Below are positions 26,868 to 35,391 of a stretch of 64,000 nt of DNA, piece after piece. The stretch is taken from the NCBI RefSeq assembly GCF_003598715.1, contig NZ_QZFU01000036.1, forward strand, positions 372,001 to 436,000, written 5' to 3'. Origin of the DNA: Nocardia panacis (lineage in GTDB: Bacteria; Actinomycetota; Actinomycetes; Mycobacteriales; Mycobacteriaceae). Every line of letters starts with the position of its first letter. Position 1 is the first letter of the stretch. The notes beneath the pieces were generated by a model. It did not search any database, was not told the origin of the DNA, and was given only the letters and a program-made list of their open reading frames with translations. Made by a program: the position numbers and the translations under genes.

Positions 26868-26897
26868 TCGGCGGGTGGAATCGGCTCCACCCGCCGA
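26868..26897 (-). terminator. 12-bp terminator hairpin after EF-hand gene
   Basis: TCGGCGGGTGGA and TCCACCCGCCGA (26868-26879 and 26886-26897) form a perfect stem with a 6-nt loop, 14 nt beyond the EF-hand stop codon. Confidence 0.75.
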
Positions 26898-26910
26898 TAC
26901 CGCGCGGCCC

Positions 26911-27447
26911 TCAGCCCAACTTTCCGGCCAGCAGGTTTCCCGGCGCGTTCGCATCGGTGCTGAGGAAGAAATCGCGGGCCGCCGTCGTGAACTCCTCCTT
27001 GGTGACGTAGCCGTCACCATCGATATCGAGCACGGCGAACGACTGCGCCCGATCCTCCGGCGACATGCCACTGTGCTGCTGCGCCCGGTCCATCTCCTCG
27101 CGGCTGACCCGTCCGTCGCCATCGGTATCGGCCAGCTCATAGGTCGCCAGCGCGAACGGGATGAGCACGTCCTCCAGGAATTCGGGCTTGTCCATGCTGT
27201 TCACCCACTCCTCCCGGCTGACCTCCTTGTCGCCATCGGTGTCGGCGTGGCCGAGCAGGTCCTGCCAGAGCTTGTTGGCATGGCCCACCATGGTGCGCCA
27301 CTTCGGGGTGCCGGGCGCGATCTCGAAGGTCGTGCACCAGCCCTGGACGATGAGATCGATATCGGTTTGGTCGATCTTGCCGTTCTGGTCGGCGTCGAAA
27401 CGATCGAAAAGCACGCTGAATTTCTGATTCTGCAGTGCGGTTGCCAT
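26911..27447 (-). CDS. calerythrin-like four-EF-hand calcium-binding protein
   Basis: 178-aa soluble protein with four EF-hand loops: residues 18-29 (DADQNGKIDQTD, Asp instead of Glu at position 12), 69-80 (DTDGDKEVSREE), 107-118 (DTDGDGRVSREE) and 141-152 (DIDGDGYVTKEE). Length and spacing match calerythrin of Saccharopolyspora (177 aa), thought to buffer calcium. GAAGG lies about 8 nt before the ATG. The upstream A/T-rich stretch includes TAAGAT (27493-27488), a plausible -10. The gene is monocistronic with its own terminator. Confidence 0.9.
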   Translation of the reverse strand: MATALQNQKFSVLFDRFDADQNGKIDQTDIDLIVQGWCTTFEIAPGTPKWRTMVGHANKLWQDLLGHADTDGDKEVSREEWVNSMDKPEFLEDVLIPFALATYELADTDGDGRVSREEMDRAQQHSGMSPEDRAQSFAVLDIDGDGYVTKEEFTTAARDFFLSTDANAPGNLLAGKLG

Positions 27448-27626
27448 GACATGCCTTCCCTCGATGTGCGTCGATCTGACACTCGCTATCTTATTATGTA
27501 GCTTTCGATTCGGGGCTGGAACGCACGATCGCGAGCAGGTTACTGGATCTAGATCATCTGCAAGACAGGAAGATTGAACGGACCGATCGAATTCCGACCG
27601 GTCCGCCCCACATTTCGAATCACTAC

Positions 27627-27644
27627 GTTTCAGTATTCTGAAAC
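27627..27644 (-). terminator. small hairpin downstream of RidA gene
   Basis: GTTTCAG-tatt-CTGAAAC lies 62 nt past the RidA stop. A second stem, CGGACCG/CGGTCCG, lies at 27579-27605. Together they probably end RidA transcription, but the first could also be an operator. Confidence 0.4.
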
Positions 27645-27705
27645 ACGGATATCCATCCGGTAGGGCGGGTGACCGAATCGCGGGCCGATCCGATCACCGG
27701 CCGAT

Positions 27706-28110
27706 TCAGCGCACCACGGCCGCGACGGCCGCCACCTCCACCAGCGCGCCGGGCACACCCAGCTTGGCGACCAGCGCCGCAGTGACCAGCGGCGGTTGCG
27801 GACATACGGCCAGCGCGGCCGCCGCCGCGCCATAGGCCGCCCGCACATCGACACCATCGACCAGCAGCACCGTCGTCTGCACCAGATGTTCGAAACCCAG
27901 CCCGGCCGCCGCCAGCGCGATCCCGACATTCTCCATGGCCCGCCGGGCCTGCGCGGCGACATCATCGCCGCCGATCAGCGCTCCGCTCGCGTCGACGGCA
28001 TTCTGACCGCCGATGTACACCGTGGTGGCGCCCGGCGGAACCACCGCGACATGGCTGAACGCGGGGGAGACAACAAGCCCCTCGGGGCGCAGCAACTGAA
28101 TATCGGTCAC
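27706..28110 (-). CDS. RidA-family (YjgF/YER057c/UK114) imine deaminase
   Basis: About 134 aa. Signature parts are VYIGGQNAVDASGALIGGDD, AQARRAMENVGIALAAAG and VQTTVLLVDGVDVRAAYGAA, with the proline-rich PPLVTAALVAKLGVPGALVE end. RidA proteins hydrolyse enamine/imine intermediates from PLP enzymes and amino acid oxidases. The usual catalytic Arg of the RidA subclass is not evident near the C-terminus (it reads ALVEVAAV), so this may belong to an Rid2-7 subgroup. The GTG at 28110 is chosen; GTG 28119 and TTG 28140 are possible. It lies 0.9 kb from the DAAO gene. Confidence 0.82.
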   Translation of the reverse strand: MTDIQLLRPEGLVVSPAFSHVAVVPPGATTVYIGGQNAVDASGALIGGDDVAAQARRAMENVGIALAAAGLGFEHLVQTTVLLVDGVDVRAAYGAAAAALAVCPQPPLVTAALVAKLGVPGALVEVAAVAAVVR

Positions 28111-28153
28111 GCCGGGCACTCTAGAGAAGGGGGCCGACAAGAACCGGTTCGGT

Positions 28154-29065
28154 TCACCCCCACTGCATCTCGCCCTTCACGACCTTCGCGCTCAACTCCA
28201 GCGAACTCTCACCGGGCAGGCCGGGATAGCGCTGCTTCATGGCGGCGATGAGGTCGGCGCTGTTGCCCGCTGCGGCCTCGGCCTCGTTGAAGGCGAGGAG
28301 GTAGTCGCGGGTGAAGCGCAGCGCCGCGATCCCGTTGTCGGCGCCCGCTGGGGCGTGGCCCGCGACGACGATCTTCGGATCGCGCGCGATCATGGTGTCG
28401 AGGTTGGCGATCCACTGCTTGCGCTGTGCCGATGCGGGCAGGTCGGCGATGAACAGGTGTTCGCCGGAGGCGACGAGATTACCGCCGAAGATGGCTCGCA
28501 GATCCTGCGACCACAGGTAGTAGCGGTCCCCCAGGTTGTCGGCGCGCACGATATCGAGGGTGTGACCGCCGACCGTGAGAGCGGTTTGCGCACTGGGTTG
28601 CGCGATGACCACGTCGGCGACCGCACGCGGGCCATTGTCGCCCAATTGCGGGGACCAGGTGGCGATCTTGCCTTCGACATTCCCGTGCACGGCCGCCACC
28701 ACATCCTCGGGTGCGAGCACCTTGGCCTGCGGGAAGGCGCTCGTCACCGGGCGCAGCCCGAAGTAGTAGTCCGGATCGCTGGAGGTGACGAAGACGGTGC
28801 TCAGCGGCTGACCGATGGTATTGATCCGATCGGCGAGGGCTTTACCGTCCGAGAGGGTGAATCCGCCGTCGACGAGCACCGATTCCGCACCGGCCGTGAG
28901 GATGACGGGGGCGCGGTCGAATCCGGCCTCGTTCGCGCGAATCGCGGTCCACCGCAATTCGTTTCCGGATTTCTCGGTGCCGTTCGAGTCGTTCGACCCG
29001 CACGACGCCGTCGCCGCCGCGATACCGATGGCGGCCAGTGCGGCCATCCCCTTGCCGAACCTCAT
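28154..29065 (-). CDS. MBL-fold lipoprotein lacking the HxHxDH metal motif
   Basis: 303 aa. A probable lipoprotein signal peptide ends in ATASC (Cys22). The remainder follows the metallo-beta-lactamase fold: SVLVDGGF, an IFGGNLV segment and VVAGHAPAG. Where family members have THxHxDH, this protein has VTSSDPDYYFG (residues 93-103), so three of four metal ligands are replaced. The same replacement (DPDFYFG) occurs in the cytoplasmic paralogue at 59834-60640, and both end in AKV-KGEM-WG. Metal hydrolase activity of the usual kind is therefore doubtful; a related hydrolytic or binding role is possible. Confidence 0.82.
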   Translation of the reverse strand: MRFGKGMAALAAIGIAAATASCGSNDSNGTEKSGNELRWTAIRANEAGFDRAPVILTAGAESVLVDGGFTLSDGKALADRINTIGQPLSTVFVTSSDPDYYFGLRPVTSAFPQAKVLAPEDVVAAVHGNVEGKIATWSPQLGDNGPRAVADVVIAQPSAQTALTVGGHTLDIVRADNLGDRYYLWSQDLRAIFGGNLVASGEHLFIADLPASAQRKQWIANLDTMIARDPKIVVAGHAPAGADNGIAALRFTRDYLLAFNEAEAAAGNSADLIAAMKQRYPGLPGESSLELSAKVVKGEMQWG

Positions 29066-29145
29066 GCTGTGCCCTTCCTCGTGCCGCGTCCTTATCGTCC
29101 GAATTCCCCTGGCACCCTACCCGGTTATCTCCCGGTTAACGGGAG

Positions 29146-29520
29146 TCAGAATTCGACCACGTCCGGCGCGGCGATTCGGGGTGGTTCGCCGCGACGACGC
29201 GACAGCAGCGCGCCGACCAGGATCGCCGTCGCGATGAGCACGAAATGGGCGGCCATGAGAACAAGGAAGGGGAGGACGAATCCCTGGTCGGTGACCGCGC
29301 CGCGCGAGGTGGCGCAGTAGAGGGTGTAGTTGACCGAGGTGCCCTCCGAATCGTGGGTGGTGTCGGCGACCACGATCGGCTCGCGGTACGGTGCGCCGCA
29401 GAACAGCGGCGCGGTCAACTCGGCCTCACCCGGCCAGATCGCCACGGGGACGACCAGCGTGAGCGGCGTCGCCGACGCGGCCACCGAAATCGCCTTCAGC
29501 ACGCGGAATTCGGACATCAC
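29146..29520 (-). CDS. small two-helix membrane protein
   Basis: 124 aa with two hydrophobic segments (residues about 8-30 and LPFLVLMAAHFVLIATAILV) enclosing an extracytoplasmic loop of about 50 residues with two cysteines (LFCGAPYREP, LYCATSRG). A basic SRRRGE follows the second helix. The GTG start at 29520 overlaps the stop of the upstream lipoprotein gene (GTGA), so the pair is co-translated. No recognised family. It may form a membrane complex with that lipoprotein. Confidence 0.7.
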   Translation of the reverse strand: MMSEFRVLKAISVAASATPLTLVVPVAIWPGEAELTAPLFCGAPYREPIVVADTTHDSEGTSVNYTLYCATSRGAVTDQGFVLPFLVLMAAHFVLIATAILVGALLSRRRGEPPRIAAPDVVEF

Positions 29521-30188
29521 GCCTGCCGGGTCCGCAGATACGCGCCGGTGCGGTCGAATTCGACGACCGCCTCCGTGCGGGGCGAGACCACATTGGTCAC
29601 GATGCGGATCTCACGACCGAAGCGGCCGACCACCAGCGCGGTCACCTCGCCGCCGGGCACCTCGCCGCGGGCGATGGCGGTATCCACGATCTCCTCGATC
29701 CGGCCGAGGCCGGGCACCTCGCTCACAGCGAAGCTCTCGCCGTCCAGATCGTCGCGCGCCGAAACACGAACCGGTTCCGGCGCGCTCAGCGCCCCCAGGG
29801 TGAACGAATAGTCGTCCAGCGCGCGGGACGCGCCCGGCGGACGAATCCGCAACCGCGCCACCGCCTGTCGCGCACCGATCTCGGGCCGATCGGACAGGAA
29901 GCGGGTGAGCTGCGGCGGTTGATCGAAAAGCACCAACCGGAACTGGGCGGTGTTCGGCGCGGCGAGCAGAATCACGCCCGCCTGAATATCGGCCGCTCCC
30001 AGGCGTTCGCGCAGTGCGGCCAACGCGCCGCCGGGCAGGTCGCTCACCAGTCCGCCACCGCGCGACCGCAGCTGCTGTTCGAAATCCGGCCGTTGCACCG
30101 CCCCAACGCAACCAGCCGTCCCCAGGACCACCAAACACATCGCGGCTCGCAGCCATAGCTCAGCCCGCAGCCATCGTCTTCGCCGCAT
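29517..30188 (-). CDS. lipoprotein, unknown function
   Basis: 223 aa. An arginine-rich start and hydrophobic run end in the lipobox VLGTAGC (Cys27). The mature domain of about 195 residues has a repetitive alpha/beta pattern (VILLAAPNTAQFRLVLFDQP, VSEVPGLGRIEEIVDTAI, VTALVVGRFGREIRIVTNVV) that I do not recognise. It overlaps the next gene by 4 nt (GTGA), suggesting that lipoprotein and membrane protein work together. The start ATG at 30188 is the only one before the signal peptide. Confidence 0.72.
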   Translation of the reverse strand: MRRRRWLRAELWLRAAMCLVVLGTAGCVGAVQRPDFEQQLRSRGGGLVSDLPGGALAALRERLGAADIQAGVILLAAPNTAQFRLVLFDQPPQLTRFLSDRPEIGARQAVARLRIRPPGASRALDDYSFTLGALSAPEPVRVSARDDLDGESFAVSEVPGLGRIEEIVDTAIARGEVPGGEVTALVVGRFGREIRIVTNVVSPRTEAVVEFDRTGAYLRTRQA

Positions 30189-30228
30189 ACCCTCGGATGC
30201 TAGGGGCTCGCGCGCGTTTGCGCGCGCC

Positions 30229-31440
30229 CTACCACTCGACGGGTAGCTTCGTCACACCGTAGACCACCGAATCCGGCCGAAAGGCAAGCTCTTCCGACGG
30301 CACGGCCAAACGCAGAGTGGGAAACCGGCGAATCAGTTCGACCAGGGCGATCCGCATTTCCAACCGCGCCAGCGGTGCGCCGACGCAGTAGTGGATGCCG
30401 TGCCCGAAGGCCAAGTGGCCATTGGACTTTCGGGAGATATCGAACAGATCCGGGCCGAGTTCCGGATCACGGTTGGCGGCAGGTATGGAGCACAGCACCA
30501 TCTCACCCCGCGCGATCGCGATATCGCCGATCACCGTATCCCGCAGGGCCGTTCGCAGACCGGGATGGTGCACGACCGACAGGTGGCGCAGCAGTTCCTC
30601 GACCGCCCGATCCGGCTCGGCCCGCCCATCGGCCAGCATCGCCCACTGTTGCCGATGTTGCAGTAGCAACAGCGTGCCGAGGGCGAGCATGCTGGCGGTG
30701 GTCTCGTGTCCGGCGATGAGCAGCAGGACGCCCAGGCCGATCAGGTCCGCGTCGGTGAGTTCGTCCCCGTGTTCGCGCACCAGTGCGCCGAGCAGCCCGG
30801 ATCCGGGATCGGCCCGCTGCAATCGCACGAATTCCGCCATATAGGACCGGGATTCGGCCGCGGCGGCGGCGCGACGGGCCTCGCCGATGGTGCGGTCCAA
30901 TTGCGCCGCGCCGCGCCGCTGGAAATCGGCACGGTCGGCATAGGGCACGCCGAGCAGTTCGCAGATCACCAGCGACGGCACCGGGAGCGCGAAGGATTCG
31001 ACCAGGTCCACCGGGCCGCCGTGCAGGGCCATCGCGTCCAGGTGTCCGGTGACGATCTCCTCGATGCGCGGCCGCAACCGCCGCATCCGCGACACGGTGA
31101 ATTCCGGGGCCAGCACCCGCCGCAGCCGGGTGTGGTCGGGCGGATCGGCCACCACCAGCGGGCCGGGTGTCAGCTCGCGCAGGCGCAGTGCGGCGTCGTT
31201 GCCCAGTGCGGCGGCCACGTGCTCGGCCATCCGATCGGCCGAGTTGCTGTACAGCGCGGGATTATTCAGCACCTCGCGGACATCGGAGTACCGGGTGACC
31301 AGCCATACCGGCACCGAGAGCGGACCCATCGGAAACGTGACGCGACTGACCGGTTCGGTCTCGCGTAGCCGGGCCAGAGCGGGATGGGGGTCGAAACGGT
31401 CACGCCAGCGGTAGAACGGAACGCGCGCGGAATGCGGCAT
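30229..31440 (-). CDS. cytochrome P450, CYP105/107-like
   Basis: 403-aa soluble class I P450. It has the standard I helix (LLIAGHETTASML), ExxR (VEELLRHLSVVHHPGLR), meander (NRDPELGPDLFDISRK) and heme loop LAFGHGIHYCVGAPLARLE. It needs a ferredoxin and reductase, none of which is encoded nearby. The ATG at 31440 is chosen (AGGGA 6 nt upstream). It lies just downstream of a TetR gene, with a perfect 10-4-10 palindrome in the short gap, so it is very likely repressed by that TetR protein. Substrate unknown. Confidence 0.9.
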   Translation of the reverse strand: MPHSARVPFYRWRDRFDPHPALARLRETEPVSRVTFPMGPLSVPVWLVTRYSDVREVLNNPALYSNSADRMAEHVAAALGNDAALRLRELTPGPLVVADPPDHTRLRRVLAPEFTVSRMRRLRPRIEEIVTGHLDAMALHGGPVDLVESFALPVPSLVICELLGVPYADRADFQRRGAAQLDRTIGEARRAAAAAESRSYMAEFVRLQRADPGSGLLGALVREHGDELTDADLIGLGVLLLIAGHETTASMLALGTLLLLQHRQQWAMLADGRAEPDRAVEELLRHLSVVHHPGLRTALRDTVIGDIAIARGEMVLCSIPAANRDPELGPDLFDISRKSNGHLAFGHGIHYCVGAPLARLEMRIALVELIRRFPTLRLAVPSEELAFRPDSVVYGVTKLPVEW

Positions 31441-31467
31441 CGAATCCCTGTCTCGATAACGAAGCTG

Positions 31468-31491
31468 TAATTGAGAGCCAACTCTCAATTA
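31468..31491. promoter_or_regulatory. 10-4-10 TetR-type operator before P450
   Basis: TAATTGAGAG-CCAA-CTCTCAATTA is a perfect A/T-rich palindrome 28 nt upstream of the P450 ATG; it overlaps the TetR stop codon. Size and symmetry are typical of TetR-family operators. Confidence 0.75.
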
Positions 31492-32133
31492 ACGGGGATC
31501 CGACGGTAGCACAAACGGCGGCAGCGCGGTGGCGGCAGCGGGACGCATCGCGTCCAGCAGCAGCGCCAAATACCGGCGCCAACCGTTGCCGGAACCGCCT
31601 CCCGCACTTCCCATTCCGAGGAACATGGCATCGGCGGCCCCGCCGAGCCGCTGCGCCGCGATCAACATGGTGGTCAACCGCGGCAGATCCGCGGCGACCA
31701 GATCCGCGCGCACCACTCCGGCCTCCTGCGCCCGGCGCAACACCGTGCCGAAGTCCTCGAAATAGCGAACGGCCAACTCCGCGAAGATATCCGGCGACAG
31801 CGCGGCGGCGAAGGTGTGCTGTTCGCGCTCGGCGACCTCGAGCACCACCTCGAGCATGTCCACCATCGCCTGCCACGGATCGGCCCGCTGCAGCGCCAGC
31901 GCGGCAACCGGCGCGACATCCTCGGCGAAGCGCCGCCGCAGCACCTCGAGAATCAACTCCTCGCGACCGGCGAAGTGTCGATACAGCGTCGCCTCGCTCA
32001 CCCCCGCCGCGGCCGCCACCTCCCCCAACTGCGCCCGCGCGCCGCGCTCGGAGAACACCGCCCGCGCCGCCACCAGGATCTTCTCGATATTGCGCACCGC
32101 ATCGGCGCGTGGACGTCGCGTGGTCGAAGACAT
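31489..32133 (-). CDS. TetR-family transcriptional regulator
   Basis: 214 aa. N-terminal HTH: ILVAARAVFSERGARAQLGE then VAAAAGVSEATLYRHFAGRE, followed by an all-helical ligand-binding domain with a glycine/serine-rich segment near residue 180 (GMGSAGGGSGNG). The ATG at 32133 fits the family start. It is upstream of and co-directional with the P450, and the palindrome at 31468-31491 overlaps its stop codon. It is a probable repressor of the P450. Confidence 0.88.
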   Translation of the reverse strand: MSSTTRRPRADAVRNIEKILVAARAVFSERGARAQLGEVAAAAGVSEATLYRHFAGREELILEVLRRRFAEDVAPVAALALQRADPWQAMVDMLEVVLEVAEREQHTFAAALSPDIFAELAVRYFEDFGTVLRRAQEAGVVRADLVAADLPRLTTMLIAAQRLGGAADAMFLGMGSAGGGSGNGWRRYLALLLDAMRPAAATALPPFVLPSDPR

Positions 32134-32376
32134 GCCCCACCCTAAAATGCCGCGTCGGCCGGGGGATCCCTATTCCGGGGACAGTCCGTCGACATGTGAA
32201 CTCCGGCACAAACACTTAGGCAGACCTTATCCACACCGCGAACTCGTTGCTATCGTCAAGTCCTCAGAGGACCTGATGAATCAGATCTCGGCGAGGGCGC
32301 GGCGCGATCCGCCCGCCCGATCTGCCGAGCACCATCGAAAGCACCGCGACTGCGGCAGAAATAAGGGAGAAATGCT

Positions 32377-33579
32377 GTGAAACGGGGTCAAGTCGCGTTC
32401 CTGACGGGAACGCACGTGGTCAATGACCTCTATCAGGGGGCGGTGCCCGCGCTGCTGCCATTCCTGATGTCCGAACGCGGCTACAGCTACTCGGCGGTCG
32501 CCGGAATCACCTTGGCCGCCACCGGATTGTCGAGCCTCACCCAGCCGATCTTCGGCATGATCGTCGACCGCCGCCAGCGAAACTGGCTGATACCGGCCGG
32601 ATTCCTGGTCGCCGCCGCCGGAATCGCCTGCGCCGCGATGAGCTCCGGATATCTGCTCACCTGGGTGTGCGTGGCCATCGCGGGAATCGGGATCTCCGCC
32701 TACCATCCGCCCGCCACCAATGCGGCCCGCGCGGCGGGCGGACCCTCGCAGTTCGCCATGAGCGCCTTCTCCGTCGGCGGCACCGTCGGCGCCTCGCTCG
32801 CACCGCCGCTGGTGACCCTCGTCGTCGGCGGGCTCGGACTCTCCGGCGGCTACCTGCTCGCGGTGCCCGCGATCGTGGTCGGTCTGCTGTGGACGCTGCA
32901 GAAACCGTGGTATCGCTACCGGGGCTACGTGATGGCCGCGCCCATCGCGGCGACCGCCGAACAGCGCCGCGGCCACGACGACTGGCCCGCCTTCGGGCGA
33001 CTGGTCCTGGTGACGGTCTGCTGGTCGGTGCCCTATGTCATCACCATGTCCATGGCCTCGCCCTTCCTGATCCACACCCTCGGATCATCCAAATCCGTCG
33101 CCGCGCTGACACTTTCGCTGTTCACGGTGGCGGGCGCGGTCGGCACGCTGGTCGGCGGGGCGCTCGCCGACCGCTACGGACGTCGCATCGCCATCCGCGC
33201 GGGCTACCTGATGGCCCCGCCCGCACTGCTGGTCCTGACCCTCGCGCAATCCACGGTGTGGGCGGCGTTGGCCATCGCCCTGGTCGGCCTGGCCATGTTC
33301 CTGCCCTTCGCTCCACAGGTCACCCTCGCCCAGGACTATCTGCCCACCCGCCCCGGCTCCGCCAGTGGCGTCACCCTCGGCCTGGCCATGTCGGTCGGCG
33401 GCCTGGCCTCCCCGCTGTTCGGCATCCTGGCCGACCACGTCGGACCGCGCGGCGCGATCGCCACCGCGGCAGCCGTGCTGGTCGTGTCGACCATCGCCGC
33501 GTTCACCCTGCGCGATCGGGTGCCGCCCGCGACCGTCTCCGAACACGAACGCGAACTGCTCGTCGCCGCGGAACGCTGA
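32377..33579 (+). CDS. MFS transporter, fosmidomycin-resistance (Fsr)-like
   Basis: 400-aa, 12-TM major facilitator. THVVNDLYQGAVPALLPFL at the N-terminus and AGIGISAYHPPATNAARAAG in TM4 are hallmarks of Fsr-type drug:proton antiporters. Motif A repeats are MIVDRRQRNWLIPAG and ALADRYGRRIAIRAG. The GTG start has AGGGAG 9 nt upstream. It is divergent from the TetR/P450 pair and convergent with a GntR gene that ends 5 nt away. Probable efflux pump; substrate unknown. Confidence 0.87.
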   Translation: MKRGQVAFLTGTHVVNDLYQGAVPALLPFLMSERGYSYSAVAGITLAATGLSSLTQPIFGMIVDRRQRNWLIPAGFLVAAAGIACAAMSSGYLLTWVCVAIAGIGISAYHPPATNAARAAGGPSQFAMSAFSVGGTVGASLAPPLVTLVVGGLGLSGGYLLAVPAIVVGLLWTLQKPWYRYRGYVMAAPIAATAEQRRGHDDWPAFGRLVLVTVCWSVPYVITMSMASPFLIHTLGSSKSVAALTLSLFTVAGAVGTLVGGALADRYGRRIAIRAGYLMAPPALLVLTLAQSTVWAALAIALVGLAMFLPFAPQVTLAQDYLPTRPGSASGVTLGLAMSVGGLASPLFGILADHVGPRGAIATAAAVLVVSTIAAFTLRDRVPPATVSEHERELLVAAER

Positions 33580-33583
33580 GCAT

Positions 33584-34282
33584 TCAGAAGGGCGTGACGG
33601 CGCCCAGGTGGGCGTCGATCGCGCTGGACATGGTGCGCCGGGCCGCCGCGGCGGCGGACCGCGCGTCACCGGATTCGATGGCCGCGATCAGGCGGGCGTG
33701 CGACTGCTCGTCATGGCGCCGGTGCACGGTGTCGCGGAATTCCGGTGTGCCGACCACCTTTTCGGCCGCGCCGCGCAGTGCGCCGGTGAAGGAGGCATAC
33801 AGAGCCGAGAGAACCTCGTTGTGCGCGGCGGCCACCACCGCCGCGTGCAGGCGCAGGTCGGCCTCGACCACCTTCGCCGGCTCATCGGCCGACTCGCGTT
33901 GCCGCAGTGCGTCTTTCAATACCTCGATATCCGCCTCGGTCCGGCGGCGCGCCGCGAGCCGGGCCGCCTCCACCTCGAGCATCAATCGCACCTCGTACAC
34001 CTGCGCCACATCCGAGCGCAACAGGTGCCGATCGAAGTCCGAAACCGGTTTCACCGAAACCACATACGTGCCCGATCCGTGCCGCGAGCGCAGCTGCCCG
34101 GACGCGATCAGCGCGCGCACCGCCTCCCGGCTGGTCGATCGCCCCACTCCGAGCAGCCGACTCAGTTCCTGCTCATTGGGAATCCGGGCGCCGACCCGCC
34201 ATTCCCCCGCCTCGATCAGGCGCGACAATTCCGCACTGGCCTGCGCCACCAAGGATCGCGCCTGTACCGGCCGAACAGTCAT
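33584..34282 (-). CDS. GntR-family regulator, FadR/FCD subfamily
   Basis: 232 aa. The N-terminal winged helix (RIPNEQELSRLLGVGRSTSR, EAVRALIASGQLRSRHGSGT) is followed by the FCD ligand domain. Metal-site residues appear in EADLRLHAAVVAAAHN and HDEQSHARLIAAIESGDA (Asp/His ligands). The effector is probably a carboxylate. GGAGG lies 7 nt before the ATG. It is 33 nt downstream of the truncated MFS gene and may once have been in an operon with it. Confidence 0.87.
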   Translation of the reverse strand: MTVRPVQARSLVAQASAELSRLIEAGEWRVGARIPNEQELSRLLGVGRSTSREAVRALIASGQLRSRHGSGTYVVSVKPVSDFDRHLLRSDVAQVYEVRLMLEVEAARLAARRRTEADIEVLKDALRQRESADEPAKVVEADLRLHAAVVAAAHNEVLSALYASFTGALRGAAEKVVGTPEFRDTVHRRHDEQSHARLIAAIESGDARSAAAAARRTMSSAIDAHLGAVTPF

Positions 34283-34315
34283 CGCCCACCTCCGCGGCCC
34301 CCGCTCATCTGGTCC

Positions 34316-35071
34316 TCATAGGACCCTATCGACTTTCGTACCGAGCGCCAGCAAGGCCCCGAACGCAGCCGCGCAACCCAGCAGGGCGCAGGCAGTCGGA
34401 TATCCGCCGACGGAATTGGCGAGGAAAGTTCCGGTGGCCGGGCCGAGGGCGACGGCCAGTGCGGCGGGTGTGCAGGCCAGAGCATTGAGGGTGGCGAAAT
34501 CTCTTGTGCCCCAACGGTCGCTGACGGCAGTGGCCTGCACAAGGGTAAGCGCTCCGCGCGCGGCGCCCGCGAATACGGAAACCCCGACGAGCATCGGGAG
34601 CGGTCCGGGCACCGCCGCGAGCAGCACCGCGGCCAGACACGCGGTCGACATGACGACGGCGGTGCGCGCGGGCGGGTGCGTGCGGCGGGCCAATGCCGGG
34701 TAGCCGAGGCGGCCCAGGAGTTGTCCCGCGCCGCAGAGCCCGAGGACGGTCGCGGCGGTGCGACCGTCGACGCCTCGGTCGACGAGCAGCGGGACGAGAT
34801 TGCTGGTCGCACCGTAGATGGCAAGGGCGGTAAGGCAACTCGCCGCCGTCAACAAGGCGAAGGCACGCGAACCCGCGACGGCGCGGATATGCGTCGCACC
34901 CCGCTCGCGGGTGTGCCCATGGTGTGGCGACCAGGGCGGGGTGAGGCACAGCCAACGCAGCGGCAACGTCACAGCGGCCAATACCAGGGCGAGGACGACG
35001 AGGGTGGGCCGCCAGCCCAGGTGCGCGGCGAGTACGGCATGGTGTGCGCCCACTGCCGCGAACCCCTGCAC
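34316..35071 (-). pseudogene. MFS transporter remnant, N-terminal half missing
   Basis: About 251 codons of MFS-like sequence covering roughly the last seven membrane segments (HLGWRPTLVVLALVLAAVTL, then SNLVPLLVDRGVDGRTAATV, GQLLGRLGYPALARR and TLVQATAVSDRWGTRDFATL). The first five or so segments of a normal 390-410-residue transporter are absent. Upstream in frame the sequence loses MFS character at about 35045-35070 and meets a TAG stop at 35117-35119. The GTG at 35071 is only nominal. On the opposite strand the joined sequence reads as the tail of another gene, so a deletion seems to have removed the 5' parts of both. Probably non-functional. Confidence 0.65.
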
Positions 35072-35158
35072 CTCGCCGAGGTGAGCGCGCGCCTCGGACC
35101 GGGATTCCCGGACCGACTACGCGAAGACGCCCTGGCCACCGGACATTTCACCGACTAG
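35042..35158 (+). pseudogene. C-terminal remnant of HxlR-type regulator (tentative)
   Basis: An open + frame with high third-position GC encodes VCAHCREPLHLAEVSARLGP and ends GHFTD-stop. CxxC followed by a GPG-type segment resembles the C-terminal tail of HxlR winged-helix regulators. No DNA-binding domain precedes it; upstream the strand belongs to the antisense of the MFS remnant. It is best read as the surviving end of a regulator that was divergent from the MFS gene. Identification is from pattern memory and is uncertain. Confidence 0.4.
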
Positions 35159-35391
35159 CGCTCGATCGGCGTCGTTCCCGCCCGCCGCGACGATCGCGGC
35201 CGAGGTGTCGCCGCTGGGACCCGGTATTGCGGCAAAAGCGCTTTCGCGGCTCTGGGTCCTGGCTCAGTCTCGCGCGCGGTGTGATCAAAAACCCACGCCG
35301 CGACGGATCGGCTGAGTGAAAATGGGGTCGGTCGAAGTTCGGCCGACAGGGGATGTGTCGGCACACAGCCGACGGAATGTGGGGAAATACC

